A DNA stretch of 64,000 nucleotides from Nioella ostreopsis (GCF_004000255.1 NZ_RCIQ01000004.1:214836-278835); one strand, 5' to 3'. Shown: positions 44,611 through 53,470, counted from the first letter of the stretch. Numbers and translations: made by a program. Notes: generated from the sequence alone by a model not told the origin.

Positions 44611-45306
44611 TCAGGCGCCGCGTATCCGCCGATGCCGCGTCCAACCTGAGAGCAGGATCAGGCAGAATGCGCCCTCGGCCAGAATGGTCACACCATAGGC
44701 GGGGGCGAAGGCGTCGAACAAGATAGGCGCGAAGAAGCGCAGCGCACTGCCGGTCAGGTAGACGAGCCCGGCCAGCGCGACCCCTGCGCCGATCACGCGC
44801 GGGAACAGGCCCGACAGCCAGATGAGGTAGCCGGTCAGCAGGCTGTTGATGCCAAAAAAGACCAGCCCGAGGTCATAGCCATGGGCGTGCAGGGTCAGTG
44901 CGTGGAGCGCCATCGCCTCGGCCTCGGGGGTGGAAAGGCCGGGCACGCCCGTTATCAGCAGAAGCGCGGATTGCATGTGCATCAGGTTCATGGCGATCAT
45001 CACGGACTGGATCAGCCGAAACACCATCGCAGCCAGCGCCAGCACCGGTGCGACCGGACGGAAGATGATGTAGAGCAGGATCGCCAGCGCCGCATCTGCG
45101 GCAGCCATGAGGATATCTGCCGCGATGGCCAGGCGGAACGTGCCGACCGCATTTCGAATGGCGCTCGCGGTGGCGGATGGGTCGCCGAAGTCGACAAGTG
45201 GGCCGCGGAACAGCATCTCTGCACTGAGTCCGCAGACGATGATCAGCAGGTAAAGCAGCCCGGCGAGGCGGAGGGCGGCGGCGGGGGATCGGCTGGAATG
45301 CGTCAT
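44611..45306 (-). CDS. DUF4386 membrane protein
   Basis: A 231-residue protein with six hydrophobic helices. The start AALRLAGLLYLLIIVCGLSA is the usual DUF4386 first helix. Then GPLVDFGDPSATASAIRN, FRLIQSVMIAMNLMHM and YDLGLVFFGINSLLTGYLIW are conserved blocks. Bacteria often carry this gene beside AraC or TetR regulators and small redox proteins; no function has been proven. It is separated by about 300 bp from the DUF2798 gene upstream. Confidence 0.88.
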   Translation of the reverse strand: MTHSSRSPAAALRLAGLLYLLIIVCGLSAEMLFRGPLVDFGDPSATASAIRNAVGTFRLAIAADILMAAADAALAILLYIIFRPVAPVLALAAMVFRLIQSVMIAMNLMHMQSALLLITGVPGLSTPEAEAMALHALTLHAHGYDLGLVFFGINSLLTGYLIWLSGLFPRVIGAGVALAGLVYLTGSALRFFAPILFDAFAPAYGVTILAEGAFCLILLSGWTRHRRIRGA

Positions 45307-45606
45307 GCTTGGGTTTCCTTGTTTTGGCCGGTGTCAGGCTGCTTTGGCCGATGCATGGGCGCCATGGTCGGCGCCGGGGTGCTATCGCGCGCGAGGATGG
45401 CCGGGGCTTCGCGGAGGAAGGCGGGATCGTTCGCCTATTGCGCCACCGGCGCACACTCATTGGGCTGACCGCCGGGTTTGGGCTTCGAGTGGATGAGGGT
45501 CACTGTCACGGCTGTGGAAGACCGGCAGGCAAGGCTTCTGGGGACGCGGGTGGCTTGCACCGCAGCAAGTTCAGAAAGCCCGCGCCTGCTTTCCTATCCT
45601 GAACAA
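45307..45606. other. Intergenic region, nothing recognisable
   Basis: About 300 bp between two leftward genes. All frames are short or broken by stops and none resembles a known protein. It could contain the remains of a gene, but no homology can be named. Confidence 0.4.
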
Positions 45607-45852
45607 TCATGGCCAGGCGCTTGCTGCCTTGTCAGCCAGTTTGGCCGACAGAAGGCGGAGCTTGTCTCCGAACATCATGTCCAGCGAGAACGCGATCGGC
45701 AGGGCGATCAGAATGCTTTGTCCCCAGACCTGCAGCCACGACCATGAGACTCCGAGTTCAAGGAGGCTGAACACACCTGACAGGGCCACCGACATGAAAG
45801 ACGACATGACTAGGGAGCCCGAAAGCCTTTGAAGGTGCCGACGATCCAGCAT
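45607..45852 (-). CDS. DUF2798 small membrane protein
   Basis: An 81-residue protein with two hydrophobic helices (LVMSSFMSVALSGVFSLLEL and WGQSILIALPIAFSLDMMF). The first helix with its Ser/Met pattern and the second ending before a basic tail match DUF2798. The function is unknown. It begins 1 bp after the stop of the FMN-reductase gene, so the two are one transcript. Confidence 0.85.
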   Translation of the reverse strand: MLDRRHLQRLSGSLVMSSFMSVALSGVFSLLELGVSWSWLQVWGQSILIALPIAFSLDMMFGDKLRLLSAKLADKAASAWP

Positions 45853-45853
45853 C

Positions 45854-46393
45854 TCAAGCGACCTCCTGCAGGGCCAGGGCCTCGGCCGCGGCGGTCAGGG
45901 CGGCCAGTGCGTTTGGCTCCGTGATGCGCCCGGTCTCGGCATCGAAGACGTCGTGGAAGTTGGCAACGGAAACCGCCGCCTTCAGATCCACCCCGAAGAA
46001 CCGGGCCGAGCCTTTGGCCGACGCCAGCACGCTGCCCGCGCCCCCGGGACCCGGTGAGGTCGACAGGAAGATTGTCGGCTTGCCCTGGAACACTTTCTGA
46101 TCGATCCGGCTCGCCCAGTCGAAGAGGTTCTTGTAGGCGGCGGAATAGGATCCGTTGTGTTCCGCGAAGGAGGCGATCACCGCGTCGGCTTCCCCGATCT
46201 TGTTGAAGAACGCTTTTGCAGATTGGGGTTTGCCGATCTCTTTTTCGAGATCCTCGCTGAAGATCGGCAGGTCGTAGTCACTTAGATCCAGGACCTCGAT
46301 CTCGGCATTGGGGACCAACTGGGCAGTAAACTGCGCCAAGGTCTTGTTGATGGAGGTCTTGCCGTTGCTTGCACCGAAAGCCAGGATTTTCAT
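45854..46393 (-). CDS. NADPH-dependent FMN reductase-family protein
   Basis: A 179-residue flavodoxin-fold protein. The N-terminus ILAFGASNGKTSINKTLAQF is the FMN-phosphate loop; DYDLPIFSEDLEKEIG and ADAVIASFAEHNGSYSAAYK (the E-x-N/H-S region that binds the flavin ring) follow; then PTIFLSTSPGPGGAGSVLAS. Relatives (ChrR/YieF type) reduce quinones, chromate or azo dyes. It is a member of a leftward set pirin, isochorismatase-like hydrolase, FMN reductase, DUF2798, divergent from a LysR regulator. Confidence 0.92.
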   Translation of the reverse strand: MKILAFGASNGKTSINKTLAQFTAQLVPNAEIEVLDLSDYDLPIFSEDLEKEIGKPQSAKAFFNKIGEADAVIASFAEHNGSYSAAYKNLFDWASRIDQKVFQGKPTIFLSTSPGPGGAGSVLASAKGSARFFGVDLKAAVSVANFHDVFDAETGRITEPNALAALTAAAEALALQEVA

Positions 46394-46530
46394 GGGTATT
46401 CTCCTATTTGGATCGGAGGATTGATTTGAATAAGGCCATCACGAGGCGGCATCCGCTTTGCGTTTCCGTAGGTCGGGAAGCGCCGCCTCGTTCTGCCGGG
46501 ATTTGCCACCGGGCGTGGCCTTGACTGTAC

Positions 46531-47163
46531 TCACGCCGCCTTGTCTGCAGGCACTGCGCTGGCCCGGACCTGGCCGACCAGCATCGCCCAATCCATGTCG
46601 AGAGCTCCATAGACCTCACCGGCCACCGGGCGGGCATTGTCGGCAAGGATCTCAACCATCAGGCTTGCCCCGTCAGCGACGACCACGCCCGCCTGCGACA
46701 GGCGCAGCAGCCCGGTTTCCCGCTTGGTCTGGTTGAACGTACCCGATGCGTCCATCGCCACGTAGGCGTTGTAGCCCTTGCGCTGCGCGGTCATTGCAGG
46801 GAAAGCGGCGCAAACCTCGAGTGAGACACCAGCAAAGATCAGGTTCTGCTTGCCTGTCGCCTCAATCGCCGCGACCACGCGCGGATCATCCCAGGCGTTG
46901 ACCGAGGTCCGGTCGATGAACTCGTGGCCGGGCAGCGCCGCGACCAGCTCGGGAAAGGCGGGCCCCCAGAGCGTCTCGGCCGAGGTGGTGGTGGTCACGA
47001 TCGGCAGCCCGAGGGCCTTGGCGGCCTTGGCCAGCCACACGACATTGTGCTTGAGTTCCGCGACCGGATAGTCGCGCACGCCGGTCATCAGGCCGACCTG
47101 GTGGTCGACCAGAACAAGCGCGGTGTTGTCTGCCGTCAGGGGTTCAGGATTGATAAAGGTCAT
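46531..47163 (-). CDS. Isochorismatase-family (YcaC-like) hydrolase
   Basis: A 210-residue cysteine hydrolase. Candidate catalytic residues are Asp20 (LVLVDHQVGLM) and Cys118 (AGVSLEVCAAFPAM); an Arg lies in FIDRTSVNAWDD where many isochorismatases have Lys. The sequence follows E. coli YcaC along most of its length, including DASGTFNQTKRE. YcaC has no agreed substrate. It follows the pirin gene by 60 bp and precedes the FMN reductase by 137 bp. Confidence 0.9.
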   Translation of the reverse strand: MTFINPEPLTADNTALVLVDHQVGLMTGVRDYPVAELKHNVVWLAKAAKALGLPIVTTTTSAETLWGPAFPELVAALPGHEFIDRTSVNAWDDPRVVAAIEATGKQNLIFAGVSLEVCAAFPAMTAQRKGYNAYVAMDASGTFNQTKRETGLLRLSQAGVVVADGASLMVEILADNARPVAGEVYGALDMDWAMLVGQVRASAVPADKAA

Positions 47164-47223
47164 TGGAATTTCCTCTTTGCCTTGATGGGTTGGTTGGGGT
47201 TTCTGTTCAGGGTGAAGGGGGGC

Positions 47224-48090
47224 TCAGTCGATGGCGCCCAGTTTGCCGGCAGCATGGGCGGCGATGACGGCCTCCAATTGATCCGCGTCACGCATCGCGA
47301 AGGGGCCCTTCTGCACGAAGGGTTCGCGCAAGGGGGTGCCGCCAAGCAGGACCGCTTGGCCGCCATCGCGACTCAGCAGGCGGATCTCCTTTGCGCCATG
47401 CGTGGCCAGCGCCGTGTCGCTGCTCAGCCGGTGGCGGGTTCCGTCGATCTCGACCTCGACCTCGCCTCGGATGAGGTGCAGCCAGGCGGCGTCTCCGGGA
47501 TCGGCGCGATGGGTGAAATTTCCCCCTGCCTGCAGCGAAATATCGAGGATCGTGAGCGGCAAGGCGGGCGGGGTCGCGCCGACGACGCCGTTGCTCTGGC
47601 CGGTCATCACCCGCACCCGATGGCCCGGGCCTTCGATCACCGGCATCTCGGCGGCGGCGACCTGGCGCGCACTGGGTGCGTCCAGCTTCTGCGCTGCGGG
47701 CAGGTTCACAAAGATCTGCAGGGCGTGGGTGCGCGAACCTGGCGTAGGCGCCTCGTCATGCACCGCACCGCGGGCGGCCTTCAGCCAGTAGAGATCACCC
47801 GGGGCCAGTTCAATGTCGTTGCCTAGCGAGTCACGGTTGCGAAAGCTGCCGGTGCTGTCCTCGAAAAGCACGCTCACCGCCGAGAGCCCGGCATGCGCGT
47901 GGGGCGCGAAGGTCGGCTCGGTCATGGTGAAATGGTCGACCATGATCAGCGGATCCATCAGCCCGTCAAGCTGGCGGTGGATGAAGCTGAGCGCTTCGAA
48001 GCCCGTGCCCCGGCTCATCTTCTCCCCGTGCTGGACCGCGGTGATCGCGGCCAGGGACATGTCGGTCCGAGCTTTGTGTTGAACAGTCAT
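47224..48090 (-). CDS. Pirin-family bicupin protein
   Basis: A 288-residue protein with two cupin barrels. The N-terminal barrel has the metal-binding pattern in MVDHFTMTEPTFAPHAHAGL and later LYWLKAARGAVHDEAPTPGS; the C-terminal barrel carries WLHLIRGEVEVEIDG. Bacterial pirins bind a metal and some have quercetinase (quinone-relevant) activity. It is the first gene after the LysR-type regulator, divergently transcribed across 118 bp. Confidence 0.9.
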   Translation of the reverse strand: MTVQHKARTDMSLAAITAVQHGEKMSRGTGFEALSFIHRQLDGLMDPLIMVDHFTMTEPTFAPHAHAGLSAVSVLFEDSTGSFRNRDSLGNDIELAPGDLYWLKAARGAVHDEAPTPGSRTHALQIFVNLPAAQKLDAPSARQVAAAEMPVIEGPGHRVRVMTGQSNGVVGATPPALPLTILDISLQAGGNFTHRADPGDAAWLHLIRGEVEVEIDGTRHRLSSDTALATHGAKEIRLLSRDGGQAVLLGGTPLREPFVQKGPFAMRDADQLEAVIAAHAAGKLGAID

Positions 48091-48126
48091 GTTCGCCTCC
48101 TTTTGCTGGTATTGAACCTACTGTCG

Positions 48127-48169
48127 GAACGAAGCGTCGAAAATCCGTTGATCTCGGAACCCTTCGTTC
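48127..48169. promoter_or_regulatory. Candidate LysR operator in the pirin/lysR gap
   Basis: GAACGAAG (48127-48134) and CTTCGTTC (48162-48169) form an exact inverted pair 27 bp apart in the 118-bp divergent gap. A third related half-site, GGAACGTA, lies near 48177. Spaced inverted half-sites in such a gap are usual for LysR regulators; the assignment to this regulator is inferred from position. Confidence 0.5.
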
Positions 48170-48208
48170 TGTATTTGGAACGTACCTCGTGAGCGAAAGG
48201 GACGGCGC

Positions 48209-49123
48209 ATGGACCTCAATCAAGCCTACTACCTCGTGCATGTCGTTGAGAAACAGGGCTTCTCGGCAGCGGCTCGGGCTTTGGGAATCCCCAAGTCGCG
48301 GATCAGCCGGCAGGTGAAGACCCTTGAGGAGTCCCTAGGAATGCGCCTCCTCAACCGGGATTCGAGACAGATGTCGCTGACTGAAGCGGGCGAAGCCTAT
48401 TACCGCCATGCCAAGATGGCCCTGGACTGCATGGTGGCCGCCGAAGCGGCGGTGCGAAAAGACAAGGACGCGTTGGAGGGCACCGTCACCGTATCCTGCT
48501 CGGTCGGGGTCGCGCAGTTCGCGCTCAGCCGGATCGTCCCGCGATTTCTGGCCGAGAACCCGCGTGTCGTCCTGCGTCTTCAGGCCTCGAACGAGTATGC
48601 CGACATGATCGGCGATGGCATCGACCTGGCCATCCGGGGCCATGCCAGCCTGCTTCCAGACTCCGGGCTGATCCAGCGGCGCATCACTGAAACCCCCTGG
48701 CATCTGTTCGGTTCACCCGACCTTGCGCAACAGGTAGGGGTCGCGGTCACTCCCTCAGACCTCGAAGGCCTGCCCGGACTTGCGCTCGGCTGGCGTCCCG
48801 AAGGCAATTCCTGGTCGCTGCAGGGGCCTGATGGAAGGACCGCATCGGTGCCATATGCCGCGCGTCTGCGCAGCGATGACATGGCTACCCTCAAACAGGC
48901 GGCCGCAGAAGGACTCGGCGTCGTGGCCCTGCCGGCCTATGTCTGCGCCGAGGATGTCGCGGCAGGGCGACTGACCCGACTGCTTCCAGACTGGACCGCT
49001 GGTTTGCCGGAAATCAGCCTTCTGATGCACGAACGACGAGGCAACCCGCCTCAGGTCGATGCCTTCGCCGCCTTCCTGCGCCGCGAATTGCCGGATGTCA
49101 TGAGCGGTGGCGGCAACGGGTAG
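48209..49123 (+). CDS. LysR-family transcriptional regulator
   Basis: A 304-residue regulator. Residues 1-60 are the winged helix (MDLNQAYYLVHVVEKQGFSA, ALGIPKSRISRQVKTLEESL); residues about 90-295 are the periplasmic-binding-like effector domain (GTVTVSCSVGVAQFALSRI). It is close to the CrgA/PA0477-like branch that controls neighbouring redox genes. It is divergent from the pirin-isochorismatase-FMN reductase set, which it most likely controls. Confidence 0.93.
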   Translation: MDLNQAYYLVHVVEKQGFSAAARALGIPKSRISRQVKTLEESLGMRLLNRDSRQMSLTEAGEAYYRHAKMALDCMVAAEAAVRKDKDALEGTVTVSCSVGVAQFALSRIVPRFLAENPRVVLRLQASNEYADMIGDGIDLAIRGHASLLPDSGLIQRRITETPWHLFGSPDLAQQVGVAVTPSDLEGLPGLALGWRPEGNSWSLQGPDGRTASVPYAARLRSDDMATLKQAAAEGLGVVALPAYVCAEDVAAGRLTRLLPDWTAGLPEISLLMHERRGNPPQVDAFAAFLRRELPDVMSGGGNG

Positions 49124-49791
49124 CGACCCGCCTCACGTGTCGATCATGCAGATGCTGGTGCGGGTGGGGGCGGCTGAAGGTCCGCTTTCGCAATCGGGCC
49201 GAGTGGCGCTCGCTTTTGCGGCGAAGGTCCGGAAGCCGCCCTTGGTGGAGCGTGTGGGCGTAGGGAGCGAACGGCTCAGACCTACCATTGGCTTAGAGGC
49301 CGAGCGCTGCGGTGCTGCTTCACGAGACCGGCCATTCGAAAATAGTGCAGCGTTTTCGAAGGGTGGAGGTCGGCTATGCGGGACGAAGCGGCCATTCGCC
49401 TCGAATCCATGCGACCTATTTGGGACTTCTTGAGACAGATTGAGCAGAGCGCTTCACTCTACAAACCATCTGCCCCCGAAGCCTTGGTCCAGATGGACCC
49501 GAGGCCAATCCATGTGCCAGCAATCAAACCGGACCAGTCAGATTTGGCTATCCACCGTTCTTGCGGCTTGGAACCTCTTTCCTTTCTTCCTTGGCAACAT
49601 CACGCTGGCTGTTGTTGTAACGCCGATCTTCAATTCGTCTCGCGCCAGTCTTGTCTGGCCGATGCTGTTCCATAGGCAACTGATCACTCCAATCGAGCCG
49701 GATGCGTAGCCATTCGATACCGTCGTGGTGATTGCTGTGGTCTGGTGGAAGCGGAAGGCCATGCTGCGATGCGAAGGCGCTACGACTGATG
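49124..49791. other. Intergenic region, nothing recognisable
   Basis: About 670 bp between the LysR gene and the convergent alpha/beta hydrolase. Short frames on both strands have no ribosome sites and match no family that I know. Base composition drops towards A and T between 49400 and 49700. It may be eroded former coding DNA. Confidence 0.45.
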
Positions 49792-50634
49792 TTACTCCCT
49801 CTGATGCAACACCGTTTCGATGAAGCGCAGTGCATGATCCGCTACAATCCCGGGCAGGTCGCCTTCCAGGTCGTGGCCCATCCCTTCGATCTCGACCATC
49901 AGCGCGCCGGGCACACGTCGGGCGATATCGCGCCCATGATCACATGGCAGGAGCGCATCGTCCGTGCCGTGGATCACCATGAAGGGGACGGAGATTTCCT
50001 CGATCCGGGCGAGGTCGGGTTCCGAGGCTTCGATTGCCTGGTACTGCCGCACGACTCCTTCGGGGCGGAAGGCGCGGTCCCAGCACTGCCCGATTTGTTC
50101 CGCCCGCGCTTGGGCGTCGAAGGGCCATCGCGGGCTTTGCCAGAGCCGGCCGGTCTGTAACTCGTGGGCGATGACGTCCTCTCGTCGCCCGCTCGGAGCC
50201 GACGATAGAAGTGCTGCCTGCACCTCGGGCGAGGCCTTCGAAAGGTAGGCCGCGCGGCTCGATGACATCACCGCGATCCCGCTCAGAAGCCTCCCGGGAT
50301 GCTTCAGCGCTATGATCTGGAGGATCATACCCCCCATCGACATGCCCAATACATGCGCCTGTCTTAAGCCGAGCGCCTCGATCAGACCGACCGTATCGTC
50401 GGCCATGTCCGACAGCGTATAGCCCTCGGACCCATCACATACCTGCGACAATCCGGCGTCTCGGTTGTCGAATGTCACGACATGACAGCCTCCCGCCACC
50501 AGGTCGGTGATCAGCCGCGCGGGCCACTGGATCAGCTGCGAACCGAGACCGCGGACGAGGACCAGTGGCACCCCGCCCGGATCACCGTGCCGCTCCACCT
50601 CCAGCGTGATACCGTTCGCTCGCACCTGCACCAT
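49792..50634 (-). CDS. Alpha/beta-fold hydrolase
   Basis: A 280-residue esterase/lactonase-like hydrolase. The nucleophile elbow is GMSMGGM with Ser99; candidate acid is in HGTDDALLP and the catalytic His in EIEGMGHDLEGD. The oxyanion loop is RGLGSQLIQWP. The start MVQVRANGITLEVERHGDPG is typical. It follows the class II aldolase-like gene by 19 bp, so the two are one transcript; together they could open a lactone and cleave or epimerise the product. The substrate is not determined. Confidence 0.92.
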   Translation of the reverse strand: MVQVRANGITLEVERHGDPGGVPLVLVRGLGSQLIQWPARLITDLVAGGCHVVTFDNRDAGLSQVCDGSEGYTLSDMADDTVGLIEALGLRQAHVLGMSMGGMILQIIALKHPGRLLSGIAVMSSSRAAYLSKASPEVQAALLSSAPSGRREDVIAHELQTGRLWQSPRWPFDAQARAEQIGQCWDRAFRPEGVVRQYQAIEASEPDLARIEEISVPFMVIHGTDDALLPCDHGRDIARRVPGALMVEIEGMGHDLEGDLPGIVADHALRFIETVLHQRE

Positions 50635-50653
50635 TCAGCTTCCCCTGCGCTCG

Positions 50654-51442
50654 TCATGTCCTGTAGTGAGGCATCTCCGTGTCGAGACGCCGGCGGATCG
50701 CGTGCCATTCCAACGCGCCCTCGTAGCCGTACCAGTCGCTCGCCGCCATGTCTGCCAAGTGTCGCTCCTGCTCCGACTCGGGTATAGTGCGTAGCGTGGC
50801 GCCACCCGCAGCTGACTTCTGCACCTCCAACTGCACGGCGCAAGCCTGGTCAAGGTAGAAGGATCGGAAGAAGGCCTCGCCTGCATCGCGGCCGAAAACG
50901 AAGGCACCGTGCCATGCCTCGACGATCATCTTCTTCCCGATGCCTGCCTTCAGAAGGCCCGACAGGAAATCCTCTGTGCACTCGAATTCGTAGTCGGTGT
51001 AGCCAATCACGTCTCCCCCTCCGATCATCAGGTAGGCTTGGCTGTAAGGACCGACCCCCTCGGTTTGCGCACTGACACCCATGATCGCCTTGGTATGGAT
51101 ATGCATGATGCAGTTTGTTGCTGGATCAGCTTCGAAGAAAAGCTTGCCGATCTTAGTGGCCGAGGGGTTTGGCGCTCCGTTCTCAGGATTGTGGTTAGTG
51201 CGATCGAAGCCGACCTTGATCAGGTTCGAAGCCGTCACCTCGTCGTGCATCCAGCCGTAATGGTGGGTCAGCAACGCCTCTTCGCCCGGCACCCGCACGG
51301 CATGCCACTGGTTCGTCAGGTCTGTCAGTCGGTATTTCACAAGCGCATTGTAGATCGCCGCAAGGTCCTGCCGGGCCTCCCATTCGGCGTCGCTGCAATT
51401 GGCTGGCCGCCCGGTCAGCGGCGTGGGTGTCATTACTGTCAT
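50654..51442 (-). CDS. Class II aldolase/adducin-family protein
   Basis: A 262-residue zinc-type aldolase/epimerase fold. Metal-ligand region: NCIMHIHTKAIMGVSAQ (His-x-His), with a later His in IVEAWHGAFVFGRD. An early block is EALLTHHYGWMHDEVTASNL. Relatives act on sugar phosphates (AraD, FucA) or have lost activity. I start at MTVMTPTPLTG, with GGGAG upstream. It is divergent from a GlxA-like regulator, 95 bp away, that probably controls this gene and the hydrolase. Confidence 0.9.
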   Translation of the reverse strand: MTVMTPTPLTGRPANCSDAEWEARQDLAAIYNALVKYRLTDLTNQWHAVRVPGEEALLTHHYGWMHDEVTASNLIKVGFDRTNHNPENGAPNPSATKIGKLFFEADPATNCIMHIHTKAIMGVSAQTEGVGPYSQAYLMIGGGDVIGYTDYEFECTEDFLSGLLKAGIGKKMIVEAWHGAFVFGRDAGEAFFRSFYLDQACAVQLEVQKSAAGGATLRTIPESEQERHLADMAASDWYGYEGALEWHAIRRRLDTEMPHYRT

Positions 51443-51469
51443 GATGCATCTCCCAAAGCGATTGAGCCC

Positions 51470-51485
51470 GCGCCATATTATGCGC
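51470..51485. promoter_or_regulatory. Imperfect palindrome in the aldolase/GlxA gap
   Basis: GCGCCATATTATGCGC lies 28 bp upstream of the aldolase start and is palindromic except for one extra base in the centre-left. It may be the operator for the divergent GlxA-type regulator. Position is the only further support. Confidence 0.35.
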
Positions 51486-51537
51486 ATCCTGCAACCCGAC
51501 TATCCTTGAACAACCCATTTCTATCCGTGAACGTCCC

Positions 51538-52461
51538 ATGCCCCATGTTTGCTTCATACTGCACCCTCGGTTCCAGATGCTCGCCTATGTCTTTGCTTGC
51601 GAAACGCTTCGCATCGCCAACAAGCGGGCAAGCCGAGGTATTTTCACCTGGGAAACGCGCACGGCTACCGCAGAGCCGGTGGAAGCCTCAAACGGCCGCC
51701 TCGTGGAGCCTGACGTGCGCGGTTGGATGGACGGGAAGCGGTGCGATCTCCTCTTGGTGCTGGCAGGCTACGAACCGCTTGCCCTGCGCCCCCACGGCCT
51801 TGGTCAATTTCTGCGCCGGGCGGCTGGAGCGGGTGCCATTCTCGGCGGAATCGACACCGGCGTCGCGGTGCTCGCCTCCTTTGACCTGCTGAAAGGGCAC
51901 AGCGTCGTCGTGCATCATGAAGCAGAACCCGGCTTTCGCGAAACCTGGCCCGAAATTGACGTCATCGACGCGATTTACCACTTCGACGGGCGGCGGCTGT
52001 CATCGGCGGGAGGCACAGCGACTGGCGATGCGATGCTCGGTTGGATCGCCTCGGAGATGGGCGCGACGTTCGCCGACGAAGTGGCCGAGGACATGATTCA
52101 CGGCTCACTCAGGCCCGCCGCGCAAAGCCAGCGTCCCCTTGATACGATGGATCCAACCCTGCAAGCCATGCGCGCACTGATGCTTGCCCACATTGAAGAC
52201 CCGATGCCGATCCGGGAGATCGCGCGACAGCTGGCGGTCAGCGAAAAGCGTCTGCGGGCACTCTGCCGCTCCGTGTTGCGGCGCAGCCCGTCGGAGTATT
52301 ACCTTTCCCTCAGGCTTCAGCACGCGCGGGCGCTTCTTTCCACGACGCGGCTGCCGATCACCGAGATCGCGGTCGCGACTGGTTTCGGTTCTCATGCAGG
52401 ATTTAGCCGCACCTATCGGAAGGAAATGGGGACGCGCCCGCGTGATGTTCGTTTACGATAG
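51538..52461 (+). CDS. GlxA-type AraC-family regulator
   Basis: A 307-residue regulator with a DJ-1/PfpI-like N-terminal domain (about 1-170: FILHPRFQMLAYVFACETL, LLLVLAGYEPLAL and GAGAILGGIDTGVAVLASF) and two C-terminal helix-turn-helix units (MPIREIARQLAVSEKRLRAL and PITEIAVATGFGSHAGFSRT, then YRKEMGTRPRDVRL). The pattern is that of GlxA, GbdR and CdhR, which regulate catabolism of glycine betaine, carnitine and related amines. It is divergent from the aldolase-hydrolase pair. The inducer is unknown. Confidence 0.92.
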   Translation: MPHVCFILHPRFQMLAYVFACETLRIANKRASRGIFTWETRTATAEPVEASNGRLVEPDVRGWMDGKRCDLLLVLAGYEPLALRPHGLGQFLRRAAGAGAILGGIDTGVAVLASFDLLKGHSVVVHHEAEPGFRETWPEIDVIDAIYHFDGRRLSSAGGTATGDAMLGWIASEMGATFADEVAEDMIHGSLRPAAQSQRPLDTMDPTLQAMRALMLAHIEDPMPIREIARQLAVSEKRLRALCRSVLRRSPSEYYLSLRLQHARALLSTTRLPITEIAVATGFGSHAGFSRTYRKEMGTRPRDVRLR

Positions 52462-52574
52462 GCCGCGATCTGGCGAGACTATGTTTGACTACCAAGTTGA
52501 ATGAACACTGAGAATTCACATCGCCTCCCGAGCCAAGTTCAAGTTTTGCTGATGGATCGAACATTATTTTGTGG

Positions 52575-52842
52575 TCAATCGGCAAGTGTCGGCACGGAGC
52601 TCGGCTGCCTTAAGGTCGCATCCAACTTGTCGGCTTCTAGGCCATCGGTGTTGGCACCGAAGTGCTGCACAGCCACTCTGACGGTCCATTGCGGACCGCC
52701 ACGCAAGGTGCGGCAGAACATCTGCTCGCAGCGCCTCTAATGTAGCTGTCCGGCCATACCTCGCCCGGTTCGACACTTTGTGGCCGTGATGGCACAAATG
52801 AAACCGGCAGCGGATGCAATCAACACCGAGCAGGAGTACCAT
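52575..52842 (-). pseudogene. Decayed small gene with a frameshift, family unknown
   Basis: Reading leftwards from 52842 the frame gives MVLLLGVDCIRCRFHLCHHG and RYGRTATLEAL, with Cys pairs that resemble a zinc ribbon. Near 52720 a shift of frame is needed to continue with protein-like sequence: CRTLRGGPQWTVRVAVQHFG, ANTDGLEADKLDATLRQP, then a stop at 52575. The composition of both parts is protein-like and neither frame alone is convincing. I do not recognise the family. Confidence 0.35.
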
Positions 52843-52949
52843 TCCAAGGTGACGATCTTGGCAGGGAAAGCAACTCATGGGGCGCCCAATCCCCACGGAA
52901 CGGTCTTAACTTACCGAGTGATTTCTTGGCCTAACCAACCTTGACCTGA

Positions 52950-53348
52950 TCAAGCCAATTTTGCCGCCCAAACCTCGATTTCGACCTTGAATTCGGGTCT
53001 GGTGAATCCGGAAACGATCAGGAGAGTCGAACTGGGAAGCCTGTCCGCTGCGCCGACGAACGCGTCGCGTGCGCGCATGTATTCGGGAAAGAAATCACGG
53101 TCGGTCACATAAGCCGAGATGTGCGCTACGTCGGATGGCTCCATCCCTCCCTGAGCAAGGATTTCCCGGATATTCGAGAAGCAGATGACGGCCTGATCGT
53201 AGGCACTTTCAGGAACCGAATCATCGGGTCCGATTCCCAACTGACCAGAGGTCCTGATCAGCCGCGACCCGGCGGGAATCTCTGTTCCATGAGCATAGGC
53301 ACCGAACGGCGCACGGATGCAATCTGGTGTTAACGCCTTCATTTCCAA
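52950..53348 (-). CDS. RidA-family protein
   Basis: A 132-residue YjgF/YER057c/UK114 protein; relatives deaminate reactive enamine/imine intermediates from PLP and FAD enzymes. Blocks: PFGAYAHGTEIPAGSRLIRT, SGQLGIGPD, AVICFSNIREILAQGGM, and PSSTLLIVSGFTRPEFKVEI. The usual catalytic Arg in the P-R-x-x-V/S segment is not obvious here (ADRLPSSTLL), so it may belong to a subgroup without imine deaminase activity. It is divergent from the catabolic operon by about 120 bp and may be functionally tied to it. Confidence 0.9.
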   Translation of the reverse strand: MEMKALTPDCIRAPFGAYAHGTEIPAGSRLIRTSGQLGIGPDDSVPESAYDQAVICFSNIREILAQGGMEPSDVAHISAYVTDRDFFPEYMRARDAFVGAADRLPSSTLLIVSGFTRPEFKVEIEVWAAKLA

Positions 53349-53470
53349 TTTCTTTCTTTGCCCAAGAAAAAATCTTGCCAGATGCGAAGGCTTCTGGAAA
53401 CCTTAATGTACATCTCTGGCACAGATCATTCTCAGGGCCACGCGAAACCAGTTCCTTCAAGGGGGAAGTC

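Noticed and set aside
49376..49709. Short plus-strand frames in the gap after the LysR gene
   Set aside because: Overlapping frames with incompatible reading, no ribosome sites and no similarity to a known family.
51633..51648. A third copy of the repeat core CCGAGGTATTTTCACC
   Set aside because: It lies within the coding sequence of the GlxA-type regulator, encodes ordinary residues there and lacks the GC stem and GGGG tail of the repeat; chance similarity is likely.
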